DNA from: Gammaproteobacteria bacterium
Lineage (GTDB): Bacteria; Pseudomonadota; Gammaproteobacteria; Pseudomonadales; Cellvibrionaceae
Direction: 5' to 3'
Length of the DNA stretch: 64,000 nucleotides
Assembly: GCA_004172865.1 (NCBI GenBank)
Contig: SEBV01000004.1
Span: 62,001 to 126,000 of the forward strand
Shown here: piece by piece, positions 45,274-53,241 of the stretch
Numbering within the stretch: the stretch's first letter is position 1
Layout of the letters: every line of letters begins with the position of its first letter
The notes under the pieces: model-generated
Databases searched by the model: none
Told to the model about the DNA's origin: nothing
The model's input: only the letters and a program-made list of their open reading frames with translations
Position numbers and translations under genes: made by a program

Positions 45274-46476
45274 ATGTTGACAAAAATCAAATCGAATCGT
45301 TTAGGTGAAATACTAGTGAGAAAAGGCATCATTACCCACGAACAACTTAAAGTAGCGATTCAAGAGCAAAGCCATCGCCGGAAAATTTCACATATTGATC
45401 AAGCTCAGAGTAGCCAATCGTCCTGCTTAGGTGAGATTTTGACCGAATTAGGCTTTGTTGATCGTAAGCAGCTCAAACGTGGCCTGAACTGGCAACTAGT
45501 GTTGCGCAAAATCACTATGGCGTTAGCGCTTTGTGCACCTTTATTAGGTTCTGGGTTTGCTAAAGCAGCGACTACCACTTCAAAGGCGATTGTATCGGTT
45601 CCTGCGACCATTCAAGCTGAAGATTTCTCAGCTTCTAAAGGTGTAGTAAACCAAACAACAACTGACTCCGGTGGTGGCCTCAACGCTAGTTCAATTGGCG
45701 CTGGCGATTGGATGAATTACATCACCAGTCCAGTGAATATTCCTGCCACAGGCGAATATATAGTTAGCTACAGAGTTTCAAGCTTAAACGGCGGCGGTTC
45801 ATTCTTGTTTGTCAATGTGGGCGCGGCTATTACAAAAATTGATCGGATTGCTGTACCAAAAACGGGTGCTTGGCAAACATGGGTTACCATTCAAAGAAAA
45901 GTGACTTTGAAAGCTGGACCACATTACTTCGGTATTCAGTCTGTTGTAGGTGGGTTTAACATTAATTGGTTTAAAATCACCAGTGTTGCAAGCACTTCGA
46001 CGAAGCCTGCTTCTAGTACAGCTGCCACCGTTAGCTCAATTCCTTCGAGCAAAAGCAGTGCTGCTTCATCAAAATCATCGAGCTCTGTTGCTTCAGTTAA
46101 ATCATCTGCCGCATCAAGCAAAGTTTCATCGGTAGCGACCTCTAGCAAAGCGGCAGTTTCTTCAAGCAAATCTTCCGCTAAATCTAGCAGCTCCTCATCT
46201 TCCTTGCCTGCGGGATACAATCACTTGGAGGGGCCTGTTGGCCTTAGCTGGATTGCCCCCAAACAGCGCGAAGACAAAAGTATATTGGATATTGTTGAGC
46301 TTGGCGGTTATCAAATACGTTACAAAAAAATAGCTGACTCTAAATATACAACGGTTGTTATTAATGATGCATGGACAACTACCTACAACTTCACCGTTAC
46401 CGAAGGTGACTATATTGTTCAAATCGCGGCATTCGATAAGTTAGGTATTTTGAGTGACTTCTCAAGCTTCCAATAA
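45274..46476 (+). CDS. MshEN-like, signal-anchor, CBM6, poly-Ser linker, FN3-like protein
   Basis: 400 aa from ATG 45274 (GGAG 8 nt upstream; the frame is open from TTG 45220). Residues 9-32 and 51-74 each fit the 24-residue MshEN c-di-GMP pattern: Arg9-Leu10-Gly11, Leu14, Gly18, Leu25, Ile29, Gln32, and Leu52-Gly53, Leu56, Gly60, Leu67, Leu71, Gln74, with Cys51 in place of Arg. A hydrophobic stretch (79-98) ending in AKA-A looks like a signal peptide or anchor. A CBM6 domain (about 108-237; VPATIQAEDFSA to NINWFKI) follows, then a Ser/Lys/Ala linker (239-311) and an FN3-like end (315-400). A carbohydrate-binding, exported half under possible c-di-GMP control. No enzyme domain. Confidence 0.75.
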   Translation: MLTKIKSNRLGEILVRKGIITHEQLKVAIQEQSHRRKISHIDQAQSSQSSCLGEILTELGFVDRKQLKRGLNWQLVLRKITMALALCAPLLGSGFAKAATTTSKAIVSVPATIQAEDFSASKGVVNQTTTDSGGGLNASSIGAGDWMNYITSPVNIPATGEYIVSYRVSSLNGGGSFLFVNVGAAITKIDRIAVPKTGAWQTWVTIQRKVTLKAGPHYFGIQSVVGGFNINWFKITSVASTSTKPASSTAATVSSIPSSKSSAASSKSSSSVASVKSSAASSKVSSVATSSKAAVSSSKSSAKSSSSSSSLPAGYNHLEGPVGLSWIAPKQREDKSILDIVELGGYQIRYKKIADSKYTTVVINDAWTTTYNFTVTEGDYIVQIAAFDKLGILSDFSSFQ

Positions 46477-46649
46477 GTAATTCCTCTATGACAGACGCCA
46501 CGGACGGCATCTGCCCATTGATCAATTAATCTTCCACGCCTTAATTATTCTCTAATAATTTTCCTGAAAAAAAGCAGAACTTTGAATCCACGTGATGAAA
46601 ATTACGTCTAATTAAATAGCGCTGCAATTTAATTATTTAGGAGAGTAAT

Positions 46650-46841
46650 GTGCTTACATTTTTATGCTGGTTACTACTACTTGTCATCTGCTGGCCTATA
46701 GCATTACTCGCGCTCGTATTGTGGCCATTAGTCTGGCTAATATCCTTACCATTTAGACTCATTGGTATTACTTTCGACGCTGCTTTTGCTTTGTTGCGTG
46801 CAATTTTATTCCTACCTTCCCGTGTGTTAAGCAATCGATAG
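46650..46841 (+). CDS. Conserved 63-aa membrane protein
   Basis: A small protein with two hydrophobic segments (about 4-32 and 40-58) and the PLVWLISLPFRLIGI core seen in a widespread gammaproteobacterial small-protein family. The start is GTG 46650 with AGGAGAG 5 nt upstream. A nearby ATG (46648) is in another frame. Function unknown. Confidence 0.7.
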   Translation: MLTFLCWLLLLVICWPIALLALVLWPLVWLISLPFRLIGITFDAAFALLRAILFLPSRVLSNR

Positions 46842-47034
46842 CATTCGCTAAATTAAGATTAGTAGTTAGCCTGTGAACGTGTGGATAATTCGTAGCATAG
46901 ACGATTTAATCAGCTCATTTCACTCAGCTACTAGGGAATTGATTTAGCTTCACGGCTTTTGTTTGCCAACACACAGACTCGGTTTTCAGGCAGCGTAAAG
47001 TTCATCTCACTTATTTATAAGAGAGGTTAATAAT

Positions 47035-47772
47035 ATGCCTGAAGGACCATCGCTGATTATATTGAAGGAGCTTACGACGGATTTTATTCACAAAAAAGTC
47101 GTTGCTGCTGGCGGCAATAGCAAAATTGATAAAGTCCGCCTAGTTGGTCAATCAATAAAATCTTTACGTACTTGGGGCAAACATTTTTTAATAGAATTTT
47201 CGGGATTTAGTATAAAAATCCATTTATTGATGTTTGGCACTTACTTAATTAACGACACTAAAGATGCAACACCCAGATTAAGTCTTGAGTTTTCACATAA
47301 ACAATCACTAAATTTTTACGCATGCTCCGTTAAATATATCGAAGGTGAATTGGATGACGCTTACGATTGGAGCAGTGACGTTATGTCCGATCAATGGAAT
47401 CCTGCTGCTGCGCTAAAAAAAATTCGTTCTCAACCGGAAATGCTTTTGTGCGATGGATTACTTGATCAAGAAATATTTTCAGGGGTCGGAAATATTATTA
47501 AGAATGAAGTCCTATATCGCGTTCGCGTTCACCCACTATCCACTGTAGAAGGCCTGCCAGCCGCCAAACTACGTGAAGTTGTCGCGCAAGCTAGAAGATA
47601 CAGCTTTGAATTCCTAGAATGGGAAAAGGCTTTTGTATTAAAGCAGCATTGGCTTGCACACACTAAAAGCACGTGTCCACGCTGTCACATTCCTTTTAAA
47701 AAAGCTTACTTAGGCAAAACGCATAGACGAAGTTTTTATTGTGAAAACTGTCAGAAAAAGTATTTAAAATAA
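47035..47772 (+). CDS. DNA glycosylase of the Fpg/Nei family
   Basis: 245 aa. It begins MPEGP, so Pro2 is the nucleophile and Glu3 the proton donor. The H2TH region (DQEIFSGVGNIIKNEVLYR) and a C-terminal zinc finger (Cys214, Cys217, Cys236, Cys239, with Arg232 in the finger) are present. It should remove oxidised bases and nick the site. The sequence is not close to E. coli Nei or MutM; from memory it looks more like a group common in Bacteroidetes. GAGAGG lies upstream of the ATG. Confidence 0.85.
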   Translation: MPEGPSLIILKELTTDFIHKKVVAAGGNSKIDKVRLVGQSIKSLRTWGKHFLIEFSGFSIKIHLLMFGTYLINDTKDATPRLSLEFSHKQSLNFYACSVKYIEGELDDAYDWSSDVMSDQWNPAAALKKIRSQPEMLLCDGLLDQEIFSGVGNIIKNEVLYRVRVHPLSTVEGLPAAKLREVVAQARRYSFEFLEWEKAFVLKQHWLAHTKSTCPRCHIPFKKAYLGKTHRRSFYCENCQKKYLK

Positions 47773-47979
47773 TTAAAGCGTTTAAATTCGCATCGCTAAA
47801 ATCGCCAGATTTTTACCATGTAAGTTAATTTTCAAGCTCATACACTCGTCGTTAATTCAATTCTCAAATGTAGATTCCACAAGCTAATCAATATGAAAAA
47901 ATAGCTTTATCGATGAGAAGCTGTCATTTTGGCGTCTGGATTTTAGATTATTTTCTTATTTAAATTTTGGGCTGGTTTT

Positions 47980-48831
47980 ATGTCGGACAGGTTACACGTT
48001 AAAGAGGCTGCTGGCCTTTTGGGGTTTCTCGGTGCGCAATTACAAGGTTGGGGGCGTAATACCATCAAGCAGCGCCTGCAAACCGGCTGCGTAAGCGTCA
48101 ATGGTGTAGTTGTTACTCAGCATAATCACCAGTTACAGGTTGGCGATCTCGTTGAAATAGGCGCTTCTGGCAAGCCCGCGAATAGCGCCCCCGCTCAATT
48201 GGAGATTCTGTATTCGGATCGTGATCTTATCGCTATCAACAAACCGGCGGGATTGTTATCGGTTGGCACTACAGATGAAACCCAACAACATGCTTTGGCG
48301 ATTCTACGCAGACAATTATCGCGTCGCTCACAAGAAATAAAATTGTGGCCAGTACACCGTATAGATCGCGATACGTCTGGAGTCCTATTATTCGCCACTT
48401 CACGCGAAATACGTGAAGCCGTAATAGCAAAGTGGGATTTGGCTGAAAAGACTTACCTCGCGATTGTTGAAGGAGTGCCTCAGCCATCACAAGGCACTAT
48501 TGATCAACCCTTGCGTTTGGACGAAGTTGAATACCGCATGCATGTGGGCGATCACCCCGATGCAAAATCTGCAATTTCGCATTTCAAAACCTTGAAAACA
48601 GGTAATTCTCGATCACTGCTTGAGGTACAAATCGATACAGGCAGGCAACATCAAATTCGCGCACACTTGAGTTGGCTCGGTTATCCCGTTATCGGCGATC
48701 CTAGGTACGGCAAAAACGGGGATCGATTAGGCTTACATGCATTGCGCTTAAAAATTGTGCGCCCAAACTCTGGCAAGGAATTAATATTTGAAACGCCCGC
48801 GCCATTGGATTTTACGAGACTGCTTACGTAG
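47980..48831 (+). CDS. RluA-family pseudouridine synthase
   Basis: 283 aa with an N-terminal S4 RNA-binding domain (about 12-62; RQRLQTGCVSVNG-type) and a synthase domain with the catalytic Asp129 in HRIDRDTSG. A later RQHQIRAHLSWLGYP motif is also standard. It isomerises uridine in rRNA or tRNA; the particular site cannot be told from sequence. ATG 47980 follows a non-coding gap of about 200 nt after the Nei-like gene. Confidence 0.92.
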   Translation: MSDRLHVKEAAGLLGFLGAQLQGWGRNTIKQRLQTGCVSVNGVVVTQHNHQLQVGDLVEIGASGKPANSAPAQLEILYSDRDLIAINKPAGLLSVGTTDETQQHALAILRRQLSRRSQEIKLWPVHRIDRDTSGVLLFATSREIREAVIAKWDLAEKTYLAIVEGVPQPSQGTIDQPLRLDEVEYRMHVGDHPDAKSAISHFKTLKTGNSRSLLEVQIDTGRQHQIRAHLSWLGYPVIGDPRYGKNGDRLGLHALRLKIVRPNSGKELIFETPAPLDFTRLLT

Positions 48832-48995
48832 ATTACCTAAATACTTTTTAAGGATATTTAATAAATTAATTTTTAAATAGCTCCCAATGAAATAATAAAG
48901 CTTGCGCGCAAATGATAGTTTTTTGCACATTCGAAGCGTAGACTTCGGGGCGCCGGCAATATTAAAATCAACTGTCACTTACAAGGAAACTCCCT

Positions 48996-49418
48996 ATGAA
49001 AGCTACTTATTTAATTGCGTTACTCGCTAGTTTCGTCATTTCTTCATCAACATTAGCTGCCGATAAATCATCAGCTTCAGCAGCAAAAGTTTTTATTATT
49101 GAACCTGCTAACGGTGCGACAGTTCCAACAACCTTCACTGTTAAGTTTGGTGCTAGCGGTGTTGAGATTGCACCAGCCGGAGTAGACAAGCCTAACTCGG
49201 GCCACCACCATTTGTTAATTGACACAGAAACCTTACCCGATTTCCACAGCCCGTTGCCAGCTACACCTAACTTACTTCATTTTGGTAAAGCACAAACAGA
49301 AACTCAAGTGACCTTAACGCCGGGTAAACATACTTTGCAGCTAGTGCTTGGAAATTACATTCACGTTGCAGGTGATCATCCACTTGTTTCTGAAAAAATT
49401 ACTGTCACCGTTAAATAA
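48996..49418 (+). CDS. Secreted DUF4399 protein
   Basis: 140 aa with a signal peptide (residues 1-21, ending TLAA). The DUF4399 core has the NSGHHHLLID motif, DFHSPLPATPN and a HTLQLVLGN segment. Function unknown; the His cluster could bind metal, which is only a guess. AAGGA lies 8 nt before the ATG. Confidence 0.85.
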   Translation: MKATYLIALLASFVISSSTLAADKSSASAAKVFIIEPANGATVPTTFTVKFGASGVEIAPAGVDKPNSGHHHLLIDTETLPDFHSPLPATPNLLHFGKAQTETQVTLTPGKHTLQLVLGNYIHVAGDHPLVSEKITVTVK

Positions 49419-49439
49419 CACATCATCGTTAGCATAAAT

Positions 49440-49470
49440 AGCGCCCTGACTTAAGCTCGGGGCTTTATTT
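49440..49470 (+). terminator. Probable terminator of the DUF4399 gene
   Basis: An imperfect stem AGCgCCCtGA / TCGGGGCT with bulges, followed by TTTATTT. It is 20-50 nt past the DUF4399 stop. Confidence 0.6.
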
Positions 49471-49489
49471 CACTTCCAAGGTTTACAAC

Positions 49490-49776
49490 GTGAACTACGA
49501 TTCCAATACCGATTCATCTCCCGAAAAAAGAAACGAATTTATTAAATCGTTAGTAGAAAAAACTGTCGCATCTTTTGAATTGGCTAAAAATGATACTCCC
49601 AAGCTGCAAGCTGCAAGCTGCAATACATAAACGCAGCTGCTACTGCAAACCTGGATTTAGAAGAAATAGAAAACATTCTTGGCGTCAACGAATCCTGTAT
49701 TATGGATTTAGTAGATCTATCCGACGCCGATGAAGAAATTGTGATAGATGCTTTTGAGCAGTTTATTAATACTTAA
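49490..49776 (+). pseudogene. Small acidic protein gene interrupted at a 7-bp tandem repeat
   Basis: GTG 49490 (AAGG 8 nt upstream) opens a 46-codon frame ending at TAA 49628. A second frame continues cleanly from about 49629 to TAA 49774 and encodes an acidic tail (ANLDLEEIENILG ... DAFEQFINT). Between them lies CAAGCTG repeated three times plus CAA (49600-49623). Losing two repeats, or gaining one, joins the frames; the two-repeat-loss version is 90 aa. So this is either a phase-variable gene or a recently broken one. The product is not a recognised family. Confidence 0.65.
49600..49623 (+). repeat. Heptanucleotide tandem repeat (CAAGCTG x3 plus CAA)
   Basis: Three complete copies at 49600-49606, 49607-49613 and 49614-49620, then a partial CAA. 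It sits inside a coding frame, and since 7 is not a multiple of 3, each copy change shifts the reading frame. Confidence 0.9.
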
Positions 49777-49825
49777 TAATTTCAATTAGTCTTTATTACA
49801 ATAGCGTCAAAGCGCTGGAGAATTT

Positions 49826-50533
49826 ATGGGATTAGATAACGAATTAAATCAAAACAACGAACCCATGCTAACAACCATAGAAGCGCGTGTATTAGGGGCG
49901 CTGATGGAAAAACAATTGACCACTCCCGATGCCTACCCTATTACGCTCAATAGTTTGGTGCTAGCGTGCAATCAGAAAACCAGTCGCGAACCTATAAGCA
50001 ATTATGAATCCGGTGAGTTACAGCGATGCGCCAGTCAGTTGCAAGATAAAAACTGGATAGCCGTGGATTACAGCGCTCGTGCCGCGCGTTACGATCAACG
50101 CTTAACGCGTATACTGGGACTGGATAAAGCAGCTCAAGCGTTGCTAAATGTAATGCTTTTACGTGGCCCGCAAACATTGGCCGAATTGTTGACACGCACA
50201 CAACGTATGTTTGAATTTGAAAACATCAAAGCCGTTGAAGAAAAACTGGATTATCTGTGCGCTAAAACCACACCTTATTTTGTAAAAATTCTACGCGCAT
50301 CAGGGCAACGTGAAGATCGATATACGCACTTGTTGTGCGGTGAACCCGATGTGAATGCAATAGCAGCAATGATTAGTCAAAGTAAAGTTTCAGCTGCAGT
50401 GGATGACGAACGAATTCCTGTGCTTGAGAAAAAAATCGAAGCGCTGGAACAACAACTAGAAAACCTACAGAAAAAAATTAGCGTTTTGATGGATTTAAAC
50501 GGTGTTAGTGAAGAAGATATCGCCACAAATTAA
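49826..50533 (+). CDS. yceH: YceH family protein (DUF480)
   Basis: 235 aa. The family block EARVLGALMEKQLTTPDAYPITLNSL followed by ACNQKTSREP is clear, and two winged-helix-like halves are visible, so DNA binding is a plausible but unproven role. The C-terminus (about 195-235) is a coiled coil. ATG 49826 has GGAG 6 nt upstream. Confidence 0.9.
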   Translation: MGLDNELNQNNEPMLTTIEARVLGALMEKQLTTPDAYPITLNSLVLACNQKTSREPISNYESGELQRCASQLQDKNWIAVDYSARAARYDQRLTRILGLDKAAQALLNVMLLRGPQTLAELLTRTQRMFEFENIKAVEEKLDYLCAKTTPYFVKILRASGQREDRYTHLLCGEPDVNAIAAMISQSKVSAAVDDERIPVLEKKIEALEQQLENLQKKISVLMDLNGVSEEDIATN

Positions 50534-50563
50534 TTTTGATATAGCCGCATCTAGAATGAAAAA

Positions 50564-51724
50564 TTAGAAAAATTCGAGTGTTGTTTCAATTTCCTGCTGT
50601 ACAACCACGTCATCGGTTTTTAACAATTTTGCAGCTTGATCCAACTGAAATAATAAACTCCGGAAATGAATTTCAATAGCGTCAGTGGTTTCATGCAAGG
50701 ACTCCAGCGACCCCAACGCTTTTTCCGAAAGCTGTAGCATTGCAGTTTCTTGCTCAAGAGTTAAGTCCAACCCGGTAGAAATTTCACGTAATGACATGGA
50801 TAAGTCCGTCATAATAGTTCGCACTGAACTGCGATTATCGCGCGAAGCCATTTCCAGCAAACTAATTACCATTCTAGTATTTTCTTGCTGCTGAATTAGC
50901 ATGCCGTTAACCTTAATAGTTTTAGCGCGAGCTTCCGCAATAGAAACTATGTGCGCAATAACGTCGCGCAATCGGCCATATTTATCGGGGTTATCAACTG
51001 GAGCATCGGTAATAAGAAATTGCGCATTGTCAAAATTAAAGATAAAAAACCGCCCTTGCGAGACAATACGTAATTCAGATTCTTTAGTTCGATTTAACAA
51101 ATCAAGATAGTTCCTGGATATATTTTCTGGATAAATGTGCACGCTATCTTCAAATGAAAATTGAATAAATCCTTGCACCGATAAATCCTTTAAACATCGC
51201 AGGGTTTGTTGTGCCAAGCGGCCCATATCAGAAATGTTTTGTACCGACTGTGCGTAAAAGGCAACCACTCCCATTTCCGATGCTGATGACATAGCCGTGA
51301 ACGCAATACTGGAATAGTTTTTCAGATCTTCTTGCAATGCGAGCAATGTTTTTTTCTCTTCAGCAAATTTCCCCAACGCATGTTTTACAGATTCTTCTTG
51401 GAATGGGCTCAAGATATAAGCGTCTAGCTCAAGCTTATCAAGCTGTTCGCGGGCAGATATTGGTGTGCCAAATTTTATTAACGCTAAGCGCGGAATATTT
51501 GTCGTAATAGCAGTAACGTAATCAGGTTTAAATTCTGCCGCGCTGGAGACGAGAATCACCTGGTTTGCGTGTTTACAAAAGTCGCCGAATTCTTCTGACG
51601 TGCCTGCCCTAACCTCAAATTGCGTTGCTGTTGATTTAGGTAAGCCATTTTCGTCAACAATAATTACTGCATCTGGTGCCACAAAAATTTGTTCTGTTTC
51701 GGAAAAAAACCATAGATTGTCCAT
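50564..51724 (-). CDS. Protein of unknown function with receiver-like N-terminus
   Basis: 386 aa from ATG 51724, with GGAG 7 nt upstream. Residues about 1-120 look like an atypical response-regulator receiver fold (alternating strand-helix pattern; IFVAPDAVIIVDENG, LALIKFG near the end), without the usual phospho-Asp triad. Then comes a helical region, and a C-terminal helical tail rich in Leu, Glu and Ser (about 290-386) with a possible coiled coil. No known output domain. Convergent with yceH. Confidence 0.65.
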   Translation of the reverse strand: MDNLWFFSETEQIFVAPDAVIIVDENGLPKSTATQFEVRAGTSEEFGDFCKHANQVILVSSAAEFKPDYVTAITTNIPRLALIKFGTPISAREQLDKLELDAYILSPFQEESVKHALGKFAEEKKTLLALQEDLKNYSSIAFTAMSSASEMGVVAFYAQSVQNISDMGRLAQQTLRCLKDLSVQGFIQFSFEDSVHIYPENISRNYLDLLNRTKESELRIVSQGRFFIFNFDNAQFLITDAPVDNPDKYGRLRDVIAHIVSIAEARAKTIKVNGMLIQQQENTRMVISLLEMASRDNRSSVRTIMTDLSMSLREISTGLDLTLEQETAMLQLSEKALGSLESLHETTDAIEIHFRSLLFQLDQAAKLLKTDDVVVQQEIETTLEFF

Positions 51725-52074
51725 AACCAACTCCAAAAATTAAGCGATCTAGATTCAAACCACTCGAATGATAATATTTTCAGTATAGATAGGGTCATTA
51801 GTTTTGCACGATCAAGAGACCACAAAGCAATCATGTTGTTGACCTTGAGTGCGGCAATGGAACAAAAAGATGAAATTTTAGCTGGGTTGGCAATATAGCT
51901 TCTAGCTATGCTCAATTTTATCTAATTAGCGTTACGATATTTACAAATAACATTTCAACTCAAACGTCGTAAAAATAAAGATTTTTACGCCAAATACCAG
52001 TCCGTTAAGCTAAACGACAGCCTTTTAGTTTATTATATGCAGCCTCTGTATCACTCTTGGGAAACAATTCAACT
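51725..52074. other. Divergent intergenic region
   Basis: About 350 nt between the receiver-like gene and the FKBP lipoprotein gene. It should carry both promoters. I saw no gene, strong hairpin or operator. Confidence 0.6.
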
Positions 52075-53043
52075 ATGCGTAGTTTATCTAACATTGTATT
52101 AGGCACTTTAATTTTCATTTTTACGCTTACCGCCTGTAGTAGCAAACTGGATATTCCTTACAAAGGTATTGAACTCAACAGCCTTGAGCAAACGGCAAAC
52201 TATTTTAGGGCGCGAGATGTTTCGAAAAAAATGCTCGGCATGAAAATTAAAATTGAAGAAAAACCTTTTTTACTAGGCGCCTACGATGTTCGAGATGGTA
52301 TTAACACAAGAATTCCCGAGGAAAATTACGGCGCTCTTCTTGACTCCCTACAAAAAAGTGCCTCACCGCTTTCCAGCGCTCCATCATTAAATGATAACCC
52401 CGATGCTCCAGAAGGCTTGCGTACTGCACAAGAACAAGTGAGCTATTTAACGGCGCGCGCGATTGCAAAAAGCTTTGGTAAAAATGGCATTCCCGTTATG
52501 CCCACGAGTATGGCAATTGGTTTGGCCGATGCACAAGCGGTAACTACCGCACCAAAAATTTCAGCAAAAGAAGAAAAAGATCTTCTTAAAGCAATTAAAG
52601 AAAAAATTGAAATTAAAGATAATGATTGGGCTGAAAATCGTAAGCAATTTTATATCACAGAGGAAAAAGCTTTTTTTGCAAATAATATTGTTAAGGCCGA
52701 TGTAATTGCGCTCAACTCGGGTGTTCAATATAAGTTTGTTAAAAAAGGCACAGGTAAATTGCCTAAAATTAAAGATACAGTGACAGTTAAGTATCGCGGT
52801 ACGCTTCTTGATGGTACTGAATTTGATAGTAGTTACACACGTGGTAAATCTGACAATTTTAAATTGAGCGATATGATTCCAGGTTTTGGTGAAGCTATAA
52901 CTCAGGTGCCCGATGGATCTAAAGTAATCATTTATATCCCAAGCAATCACGCCTATGCAGAGAAAGGTGAAGCAGGTATTCCACCTTATTCGGCAGTCAT
53001 TTTTGAAGTTGAATTGAGTGGGATAAAAAGTACTTTCTTCTAA
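52075..53043 (+). CDS. FKBP-type peptidyl-prolyl isomerase lipoprotein
   Basis: 322 aa from ATG 52075 (the frame opens at TTG 52057). A lipobox TLTAC gives lipidated Cys21. An N-terminal dimer-type helical region (about 50-205) is followed by an FKBP domain (about 220-320; VKYRGTLLDGTEFDSSYTRG, PGFGEAI, IYIPSNHAYAEKG). This is the layout of the Mip/FkpA group. It should aid folding of exported proteins in the envelope. Confidence 0.92.
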   Translation: MRSLSNIVLGTLIFIFTLTACSSKLDIPYKGIELNSLEQTANYFRARDVSKKMLGMKIKIEEKPFLLGAYDVRDGINTRIPEENYGALLDSLQKSASPLSSAPSLNDNPDAPEGLRTAQEQVSYLTARAIAKSFGKNGIPVMPTSMAIGLADAQAVTTAPKISAKEEKDLLKAIKEKIEIKDNDWAENRKQFYITEEKAFFANNIVKADVIALNSGVQYKFVKKGTGKLPKIKDTVTVKYRGTLLDGTEFDSSYTRGKSDNFKLSDMIPGFGEAITQVPDGSKVIIYIPSNHAYAEKGEAGIPPYSAVIFEVELSGIKSTFF

Positions 53044-53241
53044 TTTGTTTAAGTTGCTCGCTTATCACCGAACTAAACATTTTTCGCTATATCTATTTCC
53101 AGACGCAATAAAACACCTCATTAGTGGGGCTCCATCATGGGCCCCGGCTCCATCTTTCGAATCACCAGCATATTTTATATTTCCTTTAGCAATTTTTGAG
53201 CTACGCTTTTGACGTACGCAGGGAATTTGCTTGCTTTGAAT

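Noticed and set aside
45936-46220. A 94-aa acidic minus-strand frame across the poly-Ser linker
   Set aside because: Ser-rich repeats read in reverse give Glu/Asp/Leu runs. No start signal and no independent evidence.
51664-51915. An 83-aa minus-strand frame upstream of the receiver-like gene
   Set aside because: It overlaps the start of a better supported gene in another frame and has no ribosome site.
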